From Diplolepis rosae (Eukaryota > Arthropoda > Insecta > Hymenoptera > Diplolepididae), in NCBI GenBank assembly GCA_030998225.1, contig JAPYXD010000728.1, forward strand, positions 1,178,001 to 1,242,000: a DNA stretch of 64,000 nucleotides. Direction: 5' to 3'. Positions 9,709 through 23,943 of the stretch are shown piece after piece; within the stretch, counting starts at the first letter, position 1; the number at the start of each line of letters is the position of its first letter. Below the pieces are notes generated by a model. The model worked only from the letters and a program-made list of their open reading frames with translations. It was not told where the DNA came from and ran no database searches. Position numbers and translations under genes: made by a program.

Positions 9709-9751
9709 GTATCCTATTTTTTCCAACATTAATCCTACTTTTCTTTTTCAG
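9705..9751 (+). other. Predicted 47-bp intron between the CCHC ORF and the F-type envelope (copy A)
   Basis: The donor CAT|GTAAGTATCC sits at 9705 and the acceptor CTTTTCTTTTTCAG ends at 9751. Both are near-perfect matches to insect splice consensus, and 47 bp is near the short end of insect introns. Removing it keeps the reading frame from the CCHC ORF into the envelope ORF. Alternatively only the acceptor is used, with a far upstream donor, to make the envelope mRNA. In copy B this junction is disrupted by a foldback insertion. Confidence 0.65.
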
Positions 9752-9767
9752 CCTTCCGAGAAGCCTA

Positions 9768-11140
9768 ATGAATTTCCTCAATCAACTAGCATCCAGAGTG
9801 TATTTAATTTTAATTCCACTCCTTTTCTCCAAAGCAGAAAAATATTGCATAGACTCACAATTTTCTCATTCTTCAGGGATTTATTTTGAACCAATTTCAA
9901 AAGTTCGTCTTTTTTCTGAAAAATATCATTTAATATCTTATATCGATATCTTTCAGCCAGACGTACTTAAATACAAAATAATATATTTCTCACATAAATT
10001 ATATAAATATTGCATACTTTCAAATATTGCCAATAATTTTAATTTATAGGATCATCAAACACAACTTGATTTTATAGAACAACGAATCAACTATTTTATC
10101 GAAGAAATATCATTTATATCTAGACAAGCTCGTAATATCACGAATATTTCTAAAAATAATTATCCATTCTTGCAACAGATACAAAAAGTATTTTTAGAAT
10201 TGAGAATAAGACAGGAAACCTCCCTTTACTGGCCCAAAGAAAATTTATTCCTACTTCCTAATCCATTTTTCCAAAAAGTTACGAATCTTTCTTCAAAACT
10301 TGGCAACATTAAGACTTACAAAGATTAGCATAGTTCTAAAATAGATCCAAATATTCGCCTATATCGAATATTAGCAGCAAATTGGCTTAAAGAACTGCAT
10401 GAAATTTCACAATTTTTCCTTTTACTCCTTGACCAACTCACAAAAGCCATTACCCATGCCGTAACTAATTTATGGCACCCTATGTTACTTCCAAATACTT
10501 TCTTAGACTTCAAATCTAACAAAGAAGACCCACTCCTTTCAAAGTCCCTTTTTTCTATGGTCCTTCCATTTTCTAAAATACGATACTTCTTATTCGATAA
10601 GTACTTGATTTTTATTATGACTATACCAATCCCATCTGCTGAAGAATTTCAATTATTTAAACCACATCCAATTTCAATACATCTCGATTTTAATACTGAC
10701 GTAATTTCTTCTATTTACATAAAGCTTCAAATTTCTTATCTCGCTATTTCTTCAAATAACCAATCATACTTTACAACAAATAAAAATTTCCTCAATGCAT
10801 GTTATCAAAATGGATTTCAAACATTTTGTCACCCACTAAGATCTATATCTAATATCGATAACAATCCTATTTGTGAAACATCAATGTTTCTAAATTCTCA
10901 ACCATACAAGTGTGAAATATTCATCAGTTTTAGTGAATATCCCTTTCTAACACCATTGCAATTTCATCATGGATGGCTATACTCAACAATTTTTCATCGA
11001 CAAATTTTCCTGTCATGTCTAAAAACCTCTAAGATCTTAATCACTCTCCAAAGATTAGGAATTTTGCAAACAAAATCAGGTTGCAATCTCGATTTATCAA
11101 CACCATATTACCACCTACAAAACCATTTGACTATAATGGA
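9768..11140 (+). pseudogene. env: Family 1 copy A: errantivirus/baculovirus F-like envelope protein, truncated
   Basis: ATG 9768 opens a signal-peptide-like start ('YLILIPLLFSKAE'), then 'GIYFEPISKVRLF' and 'YHLISYIDIFQPD', the N-terminal pattern of insect errantivirus Env and baculovirus F proteins. Further on come 'IFIMTIPIPSAEEFQLF', 'ISYLAIS', 'CHPLRSISNIDNNPICE' and the Cys-flanked box 'ITLQRLGILQTKSGC', all in F-family order. Breaks: TAA near 10049, TAG near 10328, a frame change before 10482, and loss of everything after 'LTIMD' where a foldback element begins at 11138. The missing C-terminus with its membrane anchor is present in copy B. I could not see a furin site followed by a Gly-rich fusion peptide. 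F-family proteins drive membrane fusion. This is the second, unrelated envelope gene of the same element. Confidence 0.82.
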
Positions 11141-11719
11141 CTCGAAGCACGTGTGGCAGTGAATGCAGTGACCGCTGTTTTAGTTTTCTGTGAATGTTCC
11201 TTAAGTCTTCACCTATTTCAAATTAATACAGAAATGCCAAGCTCTCGATTTAAACATGTCTGCTGCAATCCGTTTAATAAAAAAATCATAGCGGAAAAAA
11301 GCAAAAAAAAATTTGCGTCTTAAGTGTATCATTTAGAGTAATTTTACGTAAAACTTCAGTCATCAATTCATCATTATAACTAATGATTCGTTTTGAAATA
11401 GTTTACGCACAAGCTTGAATGTACTTACAACAAAAATCTTTCATCTCCATTTCATTTGCTTCTATTTTGCATTGTGTACAAGAAACATCATCCGGTTTGA
11501 AAATTTTCAATTTTTCAAGTATCGAGGACGAAACGCGACGCAAATTTTTTTTTTGCTTTTTTCCGCTATGATTTTTTTATTAAACGGATTGCAGAAGACA
11601 TGTTTAAATCGACAGCTTGCCATTTCTGTATTAATTTGAAATAGGTGAACACTTGAGGAACATTCACAGAAAACTAAAACAGCGGTCACTGCATTCACTG
11701 CCACACGTGTTTCGAGTCC
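11138..11719. mobile_element. Foldback/MITE-like element in the F-type envelope of copy A
   Basis: Two arms of about 183 bp (11138-11322 and 11535-11719) are inverted copies of each other, starting GGACTCGAAGCACGTGTGG and ending with the complement CCACACGTGTTTCGAGTCC, around about 210 bp of unique sequence. Comparison with copy B shows it interrupts the envelope frame. Short open frames in the arms are by-products of the palindrome. No transposase is present. Confidence 0.85.
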
Positions 11720-12271
11720 GAGCATGCCTAATCAAGCTTAAGCGTAGTTTCAGCGTGAGAGCTCACTCGTTGCAACGCGCGGGACAGATTTTATAAATTA
11801 ATTACACCTACAGTTTTCATTTTCCATTCCAAAATTTTTCCTGCATATTGAAAAAACTTCAACAAAGATTAAGAAACTAAAAAATCGGAAAAAAATTAGT
11901 TCCAAATTAAAAAAAAATTCAATTGTTTATAAAAATGTACTATATTGTTATTACAAAAAAAAACGAAATGTGTGCTATAACTTTTTTGAAGGCTTGTACT
12001 CTTTTGCGCATTTCAAGTGCAAGGGGTACATTTTATATTCAAAACTGCTTTTACAGTGAGCTGTTGGAAAAAAAAAATTTCCCGAGTGCCAAACTTAAGA
12101 AAATTATATCTTGAAATTTTCAAGTATCACATTGAAAAAAAAATACGCGTCGATTATTTTCGAAGTAAAATGGCAAAAAAAATGTTTCGTCGAAAAAAAA
12201 TGTTGACTGTAAATCTCCCATGAAATAACCCATATAAACATCACAAAAAACTATGAATATACAAAAATATC
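11720..12271. other. Gene-free AT-rich stretch
   Basis: A/T-run-rich sequence with no supported gene. It may hold the decayed 3' end of copy A, but no LTR could be recognised. Confidence 0.5.
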
Positions 12272-13050
12272 TTAAACATCATTCCTCGCAGTTGTCCCAA
12301 TACTGAAAATAACCTTCAGCAGGGCCTTGTTTTTCTTTAACCTACTCGGGTTCACATACATCCAATCCAGGGGCGCCTTTATGTTTTTGCCCCTGCATTC
12401 GAAGATACGATCCCTTTCAGTTATAAACATGGGTGAATCCTGCTCAGTCCTTTTTAAATTTTCGCTTCCCACCTAAAACAAAATACAATTAATAAATACA
12501 AATCTTGAGATAATTTTAGGTCTTTCTGAAATTTAACACTCTCATTCACACTTACCCGTACGATTCGTCCTTCCTGTAATTTCGACGTCATACCACCGGA
12601 AACAAAAGGGCTCCTAAGATTTTTATAATATGGCTTTATCCAATCGTCTATTTTCATACGACGATTGGATGACCATGCCAAAGGAGGTTGAAGAACGTTG
12701 TTCTCCAACTTTGGCAACGCCCTCTTCAATCTCCGACAGTCAGACATCCACCGAGTTCTGGCGGGATCCAACTGTATACAAAAAAATGAATATATAGAAG
12801 AAATATTTTAAAAAATATACATTAGAGAAAAAATTATCGTCTTAAATACTTACAGTCTGCAGGTCATTCTTCTCATCAACTTCATAAAAAATATCCTTTT
12901 TTTTCTAAATTCTAAACCTACACTCTCTAACTCCCTTATTATAGCATTACTGTCTCTTGCTTCTCTATCACTCACTTTAATCAAACCCAACTCATCAGTT
13001 GAATTATTATAATCACTCCTGTCCGTGAAACTTCTGTCTCTAACTTCCTC
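12272..13050 (-). CDS. Candidate host gene, three exons, unknown function (possibly decayed)
   Basis: On the minus strand, exon 12854-13050, exon 12556-12771 and exon 12272-12472 are separated by 82- and 83-bp introns with GTAAGT donors and AG acceptors (one preceded by TTTTGTTTT). The last two exons join in phase 0. They read 'LDPARTRWMSDCRRLKRALP', then 'WIKPYYKNLRSPF' and 'DRIFECRGKNIKAPLDWMYV', ending at TAA 12272-12274. In the first exon the phase that would match meets TAG just before an A8 run (about 12899-12906), so there is either a frameshift or a different exon model. A further donor (CAAA|GTAAGT at 13096) suggests another exon upstream, cut off by the MITE at 13162. I do not recognise the family. 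Confidence 0.45.
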
Positions 13051-13161
13051 AATCAATTACGTTAATCAGTTACGTCACAATTCAGTAAATACTTACTTTG
13101 ATCAAAGGTTCTTCGTTTTAAGTTAGGATCGAATGATCCTCGCTTAGGGATGAGGATGAGT

Positions 13162-13400
13162 GGTAGGTATACATTGTACCATAGTTTTAGTTGCCCAAAG
13201 TTTCAATTGCCCATAAAATCACCAGAAGTCACTATATTTAAAAAGCAGTGTTTGACGAAGATTATGAAAGGAATGCGTGGGCAAAAATTGCAAGTATATA
13301 TCAAATATAGGCACTGCTCTTCAAACACAGTAACTTCTGGTGATTTTATGGGCAATTGAAACTTTGGGCAACTAAAACTATGGTACAATGTATACTTACC
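13162..13400. mobile_element. Palindromic MITE, family 'GGTATACATTG', copy 1
   Basis: The ends GGTAGGTATACATTGTACC and its inverted counterpart GGTACAATGTATACTTACC frame a nearly perfect hairpin of about 239 bp. A second copy lies at 17457-17789. No coding capacity. Confidence 0.85.
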
Positions 13401-13525
13401 AGGACAAGTCAATGAAACACACAATCGATTATTAAAATAATACAAATTGGATTTATTTAATTGATTGAAGGTCACTATACTCAAAATTTATATATAAATG
13501 TAAGCACAGGCTGGTTGGTACGTGG

Positions 13526-16399
<2,874 letters not shown>

Positions 16400-17192
16400 T
16401 TATATTATAAAATTTGATTCCGTTATTAAGCATTTTTCTAATTTCTCTTCTAAAAATATATATTTCGTGGAAAGTGTTTCCAAGACTTTAGCTGCTGCGT
16501 TTTGTTTTGCTACTTTCTTTTGGGATGCAGGTTCCCCAATACAAGCATAGGTTAAATTATCTTTGAAAATTTCGCAAGTTGCCTCGAATGGCGGTAGTTC
16601 CTGGTGTATTTCAAGCGATTTTATTTTGTACTTTGGTACTGCAAAATCGTATTCAATACTTATTTCATTAAGTATTTGTACTGCGCTACCCTTTGTCAAA
16701 TCTCTTTGTTGCATTGCCATTGTCCTTATCTGCAAAAGAATTATCTATTTGAGTTGTTTGTAATTTAATTGACATAAATGGAAATTAGTTATTATTATCA
16801 ATAATAATTATGTATATGGATCATATAAATTATTGGTTTTTCGCGTTTGCTAACTCAAAGAGATATTCAGTGCAAAGAAAACACTGGTCTGCTCTAAAAA
16901 GTATGAAAAAAATTTGCTCTTCGCAGACAGAACATTTTAATTCATTGAGATCCGTCGTTACAATATGGCGATTAAGGAAAGGTACTGATATTTCTGATTC
17001 AAAAAAGGTAATTTTAAATCTGTAGCATTCTTTACATATGAATTTTTGATCTAAAGTATTCTGATATATTGCGTTTTCTGGAGAGTAACAACAAAAATGT
17101 TTCACAATTATTTGATCGATATACGGTTGGTAGTACTGTTCGCCGTTTTCTGGGTTTTCGGCTTGAATGAATTCGAAATCTTGCGGCAGCAT
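16400..17192 (-). CDS. Host-like gene: Cys-rich N-terminal part plus one dsRNA-binding domain
   Basis: Exon 1 (17192 down to about 16840) starts at ATG 17192 and encodes a Cys-rich region with three Cys pairs: 'CCYSPEN', 'CKECYRF' and 'CSVCEEQIFF', then 'CFLC'. This looks zinc-binding, but I do not recognise the fold. After a GT-AG intron (acceptor TTCTTTTGCAG near 16736), exon 2 down to 16400 encodes a canonical dsRBD: 'AVQILNEISIEYDFAVPKY', 'FEATCEIF', and 'GEPASQKKVAKQNAAAKVL' with the K-K-x-A-K-x-x-A-A RNA-binding helix. A 19-residue tail ends at TAA 16400-16402. The donor of the intron is not obvious (GTTAGC is the best near 16845). The dsRBD is clearly functional-looking. The gene lies between two family 1 copies that also carry dsRBD genes. 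Confidence 0.7.
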
Positions 17193-17456
17193 TTTTCTAT
17201 GAACAAATTCGTTATTGAGCTTTAAAATGCTAATTAGATTCTAACACTGTCTTGCTTAAAGAGAATTTTTCATACATGTTTGGAATTTTATTTATGACTT
17301 TACAATCTCTAATATTATATCGAAAAACATTATCAACTATAACTTTGTTTCCTAACTAAAGTTGCATTTTATTTTTTGAGAATTGCTCGGTACAACCTTT
17401 ACAGTTCGTTACCCTACAGCGTGGCGTTATGAGTGCTTCTCTACAACCGTTACAAT

Positions 17457-17789
17457 GGTTGGTATACATTGTACCATAGTTTTAGCTGCCCAAAGTTTCA
17501 ATTGCCGATGAACTCACCAGACGTCACTATATTTGAAAAGCAGTGTTAGACGAAGATTATCAAAGGAATGCGTTGGCAAAAACTGCGAGGATTGCAAGAT
17601 GCAGGATTCCTGTACATTTCCCTGAAGCGCTCTCTACCGCCTATATTTGATATATACTTGCAATTTTTGCCAACGCATTCCTTTCATAATCTTCGTCAAA
17701 CACTGCTTTTCAAATATAGTGACTTCTGGTGATTTTATGGGCAATTGAAACTTTGGGCAACTAAAACTATGGTACAATGTATACCTACC
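17457..17789. mobile_element. Palindromic MITE, family 'GGTATACATTG', copy 2
   Basis: Same terminal sequences as 13162-13400 with a longer centre (about 95 extra bp). The direct repeat TTACAAT flanks both sides, compatible with a 7-8 bp target duplication as in hAT-type elements. Confidence 0.85.
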
Positions 17790-18476
17790 CATTACAATTC
17801 ATATTACCGCATTGTATTTTACAAACTGAGTGCCATGAAGTACAGAATTCATATTTATTTTGTTCTATTATTGCTAATTTTTCGAAACAAAATTAGCAAA
17901 ATGTCACTCTTGTTTCCTGACTGTAATAAATGAATGAGGTTGACGCTTCTAAGTCGAAACAAAAACTATTTATTAAGTGTCCATATGTGATTGGATAATC
18001 CTATGGACATGCACCGTCCACAGGTCCTGAGTGGAACACGATCGGTCCTGCGCAGTCGGAATCATTCTATAAATTTAAAAAAGAAAAGGATCAAATTTTA
18101 CTCAACTCTACCCTTGATTACATAATTTTTATACTTTATCCATTTAGATCGTGCAAAAGTACTAAAATTTGATTCTAACAGAAGTTCTACATTATTGGAA
18201 GGTATTCTATTTCTCTATTAGAAAAACAATTCTCATATTACAATACCGTTACAAAAACTGTTTTTCTGAATGTACATTCCCAGTGATCGCATGCTGTGGT
18301 TTTATAGTATAGAAAGAGAGGGATGGATTGTATATGTACCAGGAAAATTTGAAAGGATGGAAAATATGGGTTTCATCTAGTTTAGATACGTTTGAAAAGA
18401 AATAGTTAGAATTTGAATGAAAGGTCACTTAGAAGTGGTGTTGTTGATAGGCTAAGAGAAGTTTTTTGTACTAGTT
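17790..18476. other. Gene-free stretch next to the 3' end of copy B
   Basis: AT-rich with no supported gene. It should contain the 3' terminus of copy B, but I could not find a TG...CA terminus or a repeat shared with the 5' side (29560-30883). Confidence 0.4.
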
Positions 18477-20354
18477 TTATTTTTTTTGTATTTGTATTAG
18501 ATTTTTTTGAATTTTAATTAGTATTATTAATAGAATAAGAATTATAAGAAAAGTAACTATGGTATGTGCTATATATACTTTATGTGTACTAGAATTAAAA
18601 ATAGATGGGATGATTTTTTGAATATTTGCATATTTTGTGAGTAAGAAAACATGACTTTCGAAGGTCGATATTAGCATGTCATTTATTTTATGAAAAAGAT
18701 GTAACACATTTTTTTGTAAGTGAGGTTGTATGATCGATATATTATAAAAGAAGGGAGAAATTATTTCAAGAGAAGTGGTCGATTTACTAAGTGGAATTGA
18801 GTTATCCATTATTTTTGGGTAATTTTTAATATTATAGTATGGAATTGATGAGTCCAAATTACAGTCAGATTCTATTTGTAAAATTCCTATTCCTTGAAGA
18901 GTAATAAGGGTTTTGGAATTTTTGGTGCAAGATAAAAATATTTGTTTAGGAAGAATAGTTCAATATAGAAATCCGCGGTGTAAAAACAGTGGTGTTTTTT
19001 TTTTCTTTGGTGAGGAGGAAAAATGGCGAAATCTTTTATAGACGTTGTACAGGACTCTCTTAGGACGGGGCTAGGTATACCTGTTAAAACCAAAAAACCC
19101 TCTCTCTCAAACCAATACACCGCCCGTGGAACCGCCTTTCGGCTTTAAACTTCACGGGCGAACAACAGTGTTGTTAAAAAAGGATATTTATTGAAACTTA
19201 TAAATTTTTTACATTTATATGGTTGGGATTTTATAAACATTGATGTTTCGCAAATAGGATTATTTTGAGTACTGTATATGGAATAAGGAGGGTGACAAAA
19301 ATTTTGAAGTCCATTTTGGTGGCATGAAGTGAGGAAATTTTCATTTGTTGTGAAGTAAGATTCGTTATTTGGAAAAATCGCGATATAAGAAATTTGAGAT
19401 TTTATGAATATAGGTGTAATATAATCAGTATTGAAGTCAAAATATATTGGCGTTGAATGTGTTTTAAATACTTGAAATTCTTCAGAAGATGGAATTGGTA
19501 TGGTGATAGTAAAAATTAAGTAGTTATTGAAAGTAAAGTATCTTATTTTACAAAATGGAATGACCATAGAAAAACCAGACGTTTGAAGGTGAGGGTCTTC
19601 TTTGTTAGATTTGAAGTCTAGGAAGGTATCTGGAAGCAGCATGGGGAGCCATAAATTTATAGCGGCATGGGTTATAGCTTCCGTGAATTGTGTTAGGAGT
19701 GATAGAAAGGATCGGTATATTTCATACAAGTCCATTAGCCAATTTGCTGCAAGAATTCTATAAATGTGCAAATTTGGGTAAATTTGTGATTTATGCCAGT
19801 CTCTGTACATCTTAACGTTGTTGAGATTGGATGAAAGATTTTTTAGATGTTCAGAAAATGGATTTGGAAGTAGGAACAAATTTTCTTTAGGCCAATAAAG
19901 AGAAGTTTTTTGTCTTACTTTTGACTGTGAAGAACATTTGAATTTGGTGTAAAAATTGATCACTATTTTTGGGAATATTAGTGATGTTACGAGCCTGTCT
20001 GGATGTAAATGAAATTTCTCCGAGAAAATGATTTATACGTTTTTTCATAAATTCAAGCTGAGTGTGATGATTATATATATTACAGTTATTTGCAATATTT
20101 GTAAGTATACAATGTTCATAAAGTTTGTGAGAAATATCTACTATTTTATATTTTAAGTTTTCTGGTTGCAAAATGTTAAAATAAGAGATAAAATTATCAC
20201 TTTCGGAAAATAGACCTATTTCTGAAATTGGTTCAAAATAAATACCAGATAAGTGATAAAATTATGAATTGATATACAAATTTTTTGCTTCAGAAGTAAA
20301 AAACAGAATTAGCATCAAGTATACGCCAGAAGGTAGTTGGTATAGGAATTTCAT
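18477..20354 (-). pseudogene. env: Family 1 copy B: F-like envelope protein, nearly full length but broken
   Basis: ATG at 20354 starts a signal peptide ('MKFLYQLPSGVYLMLILFF'). Next come 'GIYFEPISEIGLF', 'NFISYFNILQPE', 'IFTITIPIPSSEEFQVF' and 'NPICETSMFIKSQPYKC', then after an inserted R1 tail 'LITLQGIGILQIESDC', and a C-terminal membrane anchor ('YIAHTIVTFLIILILLIIL') with a short basic-polar tail ending at 18477. This gives the C-terminal third that copy A lacks. Breaks: TAA about 19 codons after the signal peptide, a frame change near 19900-19960, and the R1 insertion at 18992-19158. The L-x-G-x-G-I-L-x-x-x-x-C box and the order of conserved segments match errantivirus Env and baculovirus F. 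Full length would be about 570 residues, normal for the family. Confidence 0.82.
18992..19158 (-). mobile_element. 5'-truncated R1-type element (3' UTR only)
   Basis: The sequence matches, on the minus strand, the 3' end of the R1-type element at 32325-36530 (the block ending in CCTCCTCACC plus poly-A, here a T run starting at 18994). About 7 bp (AACAGTG) are repeated on both sides. Severe 5' truncation is usual for non-LTR elements. Confidence 0.9.
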
Positions 20355-20370
20355 TATGCTTCTCGAATGG

Positions 20371-20912
20371 CGTAAAGCTGTCGTAAAGCTATCGTAAAGT
20401 TATCGTAAAGTAGCATTATAACTCATGAATGAGGCAAAATAAACATTCAAAATGTTTTTATCCTTCTTCTACGTTGAAAATAACGTTAAATGTTAATTGA
20501 AATATACAATAATTTTACTTATTTACGCTAAAAATTAAAAAAAAACATAATACCTGTCATTGAAGGCAGTGCAGTGGTTCATCACTTTCCATGTCTTCAC
20601 CATCAGGATTGACTATTTGTTAGAGTAAGATGAAAGTATAGTTGTGTCTTACTCCAACCAATAGTCAACTTTAACGGAGACGTTCCACAAAAGGTGAACC
20701 ACTGCATTGCCTTCAATGACAGGTATTATGTTTTTTTCACTTTTAGCGTAAATAAATAAAATTATTGCATATTTCGATTACCAATTAATGTTATTTTTAA
20801 CGTAGAATAAGGATAAAAACATTTTGAATGTTTATTTTGCCTCATTCATGAGTTACAATGCTACTTTACGATAGCTTTACGATAGCTTTTACGCTACAGC
20901 GTAAAGCTACAG
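20371..20912. mobile_element. Foldback element inserted between CCHC and F-like env in copy B
   Basis: Arms 20371-20590 and 20690-20912 are inverted copies. Each outer end carries short direct repeats of the unit CGTAAAGCTAT. The centre (about 20600-20690) is itself an inverted repeat. A fragment of the same family lies at 23379-23466. Confidence 0.85.
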
Positions 20913-20917
20913 TTCAG

Positions 20918-21155
20918 CCAGTTCGCTAGGGAAGTAGAAAATAGACTACTAAATGTTGATGAGTTTCGAGGTGGAAGTGGACGGCGAAATTGTGTTGATT
21001 TATCAGCTTTAAAAACATTCCGCCTACGGCACTCTTTTGTAGCATGCATTTGAGTATTACAATATCTACATGAATTTTCCCATGATACTAATTTCGGTCT
21101 TGGATCAGTTCGAACACTTTCATCCCTTGTTTTTCTTGTTTTTTTTTTTTACAAG
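20918..21155 (-). pseudogene. Family 1 copy B: CCHC zinc-knuckle ORF
   Basis: Minus-strand counterpart of 9460-9708: 'RTDPRPKLVSW' and 'CRYCNTQMHATKEC' are preserved. The end is cut by the foldback element near 20918, removing the intron donor seen in copy A. The start is blurred by an A-rich run. The conservation of the knuckle between copies supports it as a real product. Confidence 0.65.
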
Positions 21156-21194
21156 TATTATTGTAAACATCCTCATCGCAAAGATCATAAGATC

Positions 21195-21481
21195 TTATTA
21201 ATAGTTATAGTTATTTCAAAGCAGCTCTATTTTCGGCTAACTCGCTTGTAGGACCCGCTTGTACAATAAAATGATCGTTTGTGTTAACTTGAGCAAGAAA
21301 AATTGATTTGGTTTTTGAATTTGGATCGGGATAAACGATGTATTGTGGTAACAATAATCCATATTTTACAGTAAAATTTCATAAAATTTCCACCTGGTTT
21401 AAAAGTCCCATAGAGTCTGTTCTACATATCTTTTTTTTGTAACTTCGCACGTGGGTAGGCTCATCATAGTAATGCTCCATT
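21195..21481 (-). pseudogene. Family 1 copy B: third-dsRBD ORF
   Basis: From ATG 21481, the frame matches copy A (9124-9414): 'DSMGLLNQVEIL', 'LPQYIVYPDPNSK', 'DHFIVQAGPTSELAENRAAL'. Internal stops occur after 'VEIL' and after 'AALK'. 'PQY' and 'AENRAAL' are closer to the dsRBD consensus than in copy A, which supports the domain assignment. The two-dsRBD ORF that precedes it in copy A is deleted here (only about 130 bp separate it from G). Confidence 0.7.
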
Positions 21482-22549
21482 GCAGATGATTTTCTGAATC
21501 GGTATGGAATATTTATGTTAGAATTTATTGTACTGATTGGGGGCTCTATATCCGCATTTAAATCATTTCTTAAAGCTTTTTCCAGAAAAAGGCGATGTAG
21601 TAGAAATATTATTTTTTTTGTGTTTTGTGGTGCTGAAGCTGTAAGCAGTGGTTGATGGCTCTCAGCGGTTGTCCAGCAGGTCGGTTGGTACCTAAGTGTA
21701 ACAAGAGGTTAGTGACCGAATCCCAGAAGGCGCCTAGTAGATGGAGAGACCATCCAAATAATCTATGTAATGCATATCCATTAATAATGTTATCTGCTAT
21801 TAATTTGATCCCTCTAATTATTATAATTAATCCGATAAGACCTGCACTAGTAGTTCCGAAATTTGTAAAAACTGTCCAAAATCTACCCCAAGTGGATTCA
21901 ACAATTTTACCAATTACTTCTTGGTGAAATAAATTTGTTAATGATATTCCTTGATTAATAGTCGGATGTCCTGTTATTTCTCTAGCTAAAAAATTTAAAA
22001 TCATCGGTTTTTCTGCTGGAAACATTATATGATCTCGTAACTTATCAAGTTCAGATTGAGAATAAATGCCACTTATTGCTAAGGATGAAGGATTTGTATA
22101 TTTCCAGGTTGCTGTTGTTAGAGGTTTAATTATAGTTGGTGCTATGAATTCAACAGGGTTTGGAACTAATTTATACCAGGTTTCACTGAAAAAGTACATT
22201 GGTGGAAGGAAAGAATTACAATTTGTCTGGATATTGGCTTTTGTTAATATATGTGTTCGTGGAGAAAGGAAAAAGGATTGATTTCCTCTAAATACTGGTA
22301 GTTGTAGATAACATTCTTCAGTTTTGCGATATTTTACTTAACCGGTATACATTTTACGATATGTACTACTTCTCCTGCAATTACTGACATATATCCTGGG
22401 CCTTTCATTAAATTATATGCAAATTCGTCTGGTGATTGGGTTGCTAAGGTTAATGTATTTCTAAAAACTTTCTGTTCAAGTATGCATCGTTGAGTAAGAA
22501 CATCGTGATAAAGTCTATTTACTTCAGTGCGTATGTGTCGTTACACACA

Positions 22550-22878
22550 CAGTAAAACCTCATTTATCGGGACGCCCTTGGAATATAAACACCTCGTTTA
22601 TCGGGAATTGGAGGGGCTCCCCACTACCACCTACAGTCTCATGGTGGGTTGCCATGACTCTTGTTGTATGTTGACATTAAGTAATGGTAACGAAGGTATA
22701 CTATATATAATACAAAGGTATGTAAAAAAATTGACAGAATAAAACTCCTGCAAATGAAACATCTGCAAACTATGTCACTATGTACAAGGAGTGGTGGCTG
22801 GAGGAAAAACAAAATGTCCCGATAAATGAGGTTGCGAGATCCCGATAAGTGAAGATCCCGATAAATGAGGTTTTACTG
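22550..22878. mobile_element. pogo/Tigger-like MITE
   Basis: Terminal inverted repeats CAGTAAAACCTCATTTATCG and CGATAAATGAGGTTTTACTG surround 329 bp without a gene. CAGTAAAACC-type ends are typical of pogo-group Tc1/mariner elements. The right flank is TA; the left flank is CA, so one side of the TA duplication seems mutated. Confidence 0.8.
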
Positions 22879-23069
22879 TATATAAATTTAGAGTTAACGT
22901 ATGTAAAAATGTCCATATTTTGAACTTCTAAATGTTTATTTTCTAAAAATGAATTTCCAGGTCTGGTTTCAAAAATTAATAATTTTGGATGTTCGGTTTG
23001 TATGAAAACGTAACTACAAACGGGTTTTCTTGTTTTTTCAGCCAGTACAAAAGTTACATCTTCAGTACA

Positions 23070-23943
23070 CTGAGAGAAATTTCGGGTTTCACAAACAAAA
23101 GTTTTTTTGTTAAAATTGTCTTTACAAAAAATGTTAAAGTTGTCATGACAATCATGGTAGTGGCTGTCATAATTTGGAAAAGTGTTTACTCCAACTGCAA
23201 GGAACTTTACTGAGACCACGATTCTGGAAGGCCAAGTGGCAGAAACTTGATTAATGTGTTCGGGTAACTGCTCTTATGTACTTGAAATACCATAAGAGCT
23301 GCGGTTATAGGAACCAAAGTCCATCGTAAAGCCGTGCATAGAGTTTAGATAAATGACCAAGTACACCCTAGCGAACTTGCATTATAACTCATGAATGAGG
23401 CAAACTAAATATTCAAAATGTTTTTATCCTTATTCTACGTTAAAAATAACGACAAAAGGTAATGGACGATTAAGTTAAAAAATTGTCACTTTTTTCATCA
23501 CCATAAACTTTTTTTGACTGATTATAGTTTTCATAAAATATATCTTTTTGGAAGTAACTACTTATCTCCAGTGCAGCGCAAGTTAAATTGTGTGGCTATT
23601 ACAATTAAGATTTAATAGTTGTCACGACAGGCTTTCCTCGTTGTAAAAAATTAAAGTTATTCTTAATTTGTCTAGCGCAACAGCGAACGCTGCGGTTGTA
23701 GTAACCAAAGGAGCTTGGCAGTACATATAAAGAAAATGTATGTGTACTAACCATTGGGGTACGTATAAAGCTGATTCTAATCATCAACTTTGGTCACAAC
23801 AACCGAATACACAAAAAAGTCCAAATTACTGTCATGATAACCATAAAAGTAGTAGCTTCTCCGAACTTTTTTGGTCAAGGCAACCACTGTACAAAAAATG
23901 TATGTGCTATGTGCACAGGAACCAAAGCCGATTTCTCTGTGTA
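23070..23943. mobile_element. Non-coding insertion in G of copy B
   Basis: Copy C reads through this point, while copy B has about 870 bp extra. The ends are loosely inverted (ACACAGAGAAAT...CGG against CCGAAATTTCTCTCAGTGT), as in insect MITEs beginning ACACTGAGA. It contains a fragment (23379-23466) of the 20371-20912 foldback family. Confidence 0.6.

Noticed and set aside
11081..11725. Pair of similar open frames on opposite strands ('VAVNAVTAVLVFCECS')
   Set aside because: Both come from the two arms of the foldback element.
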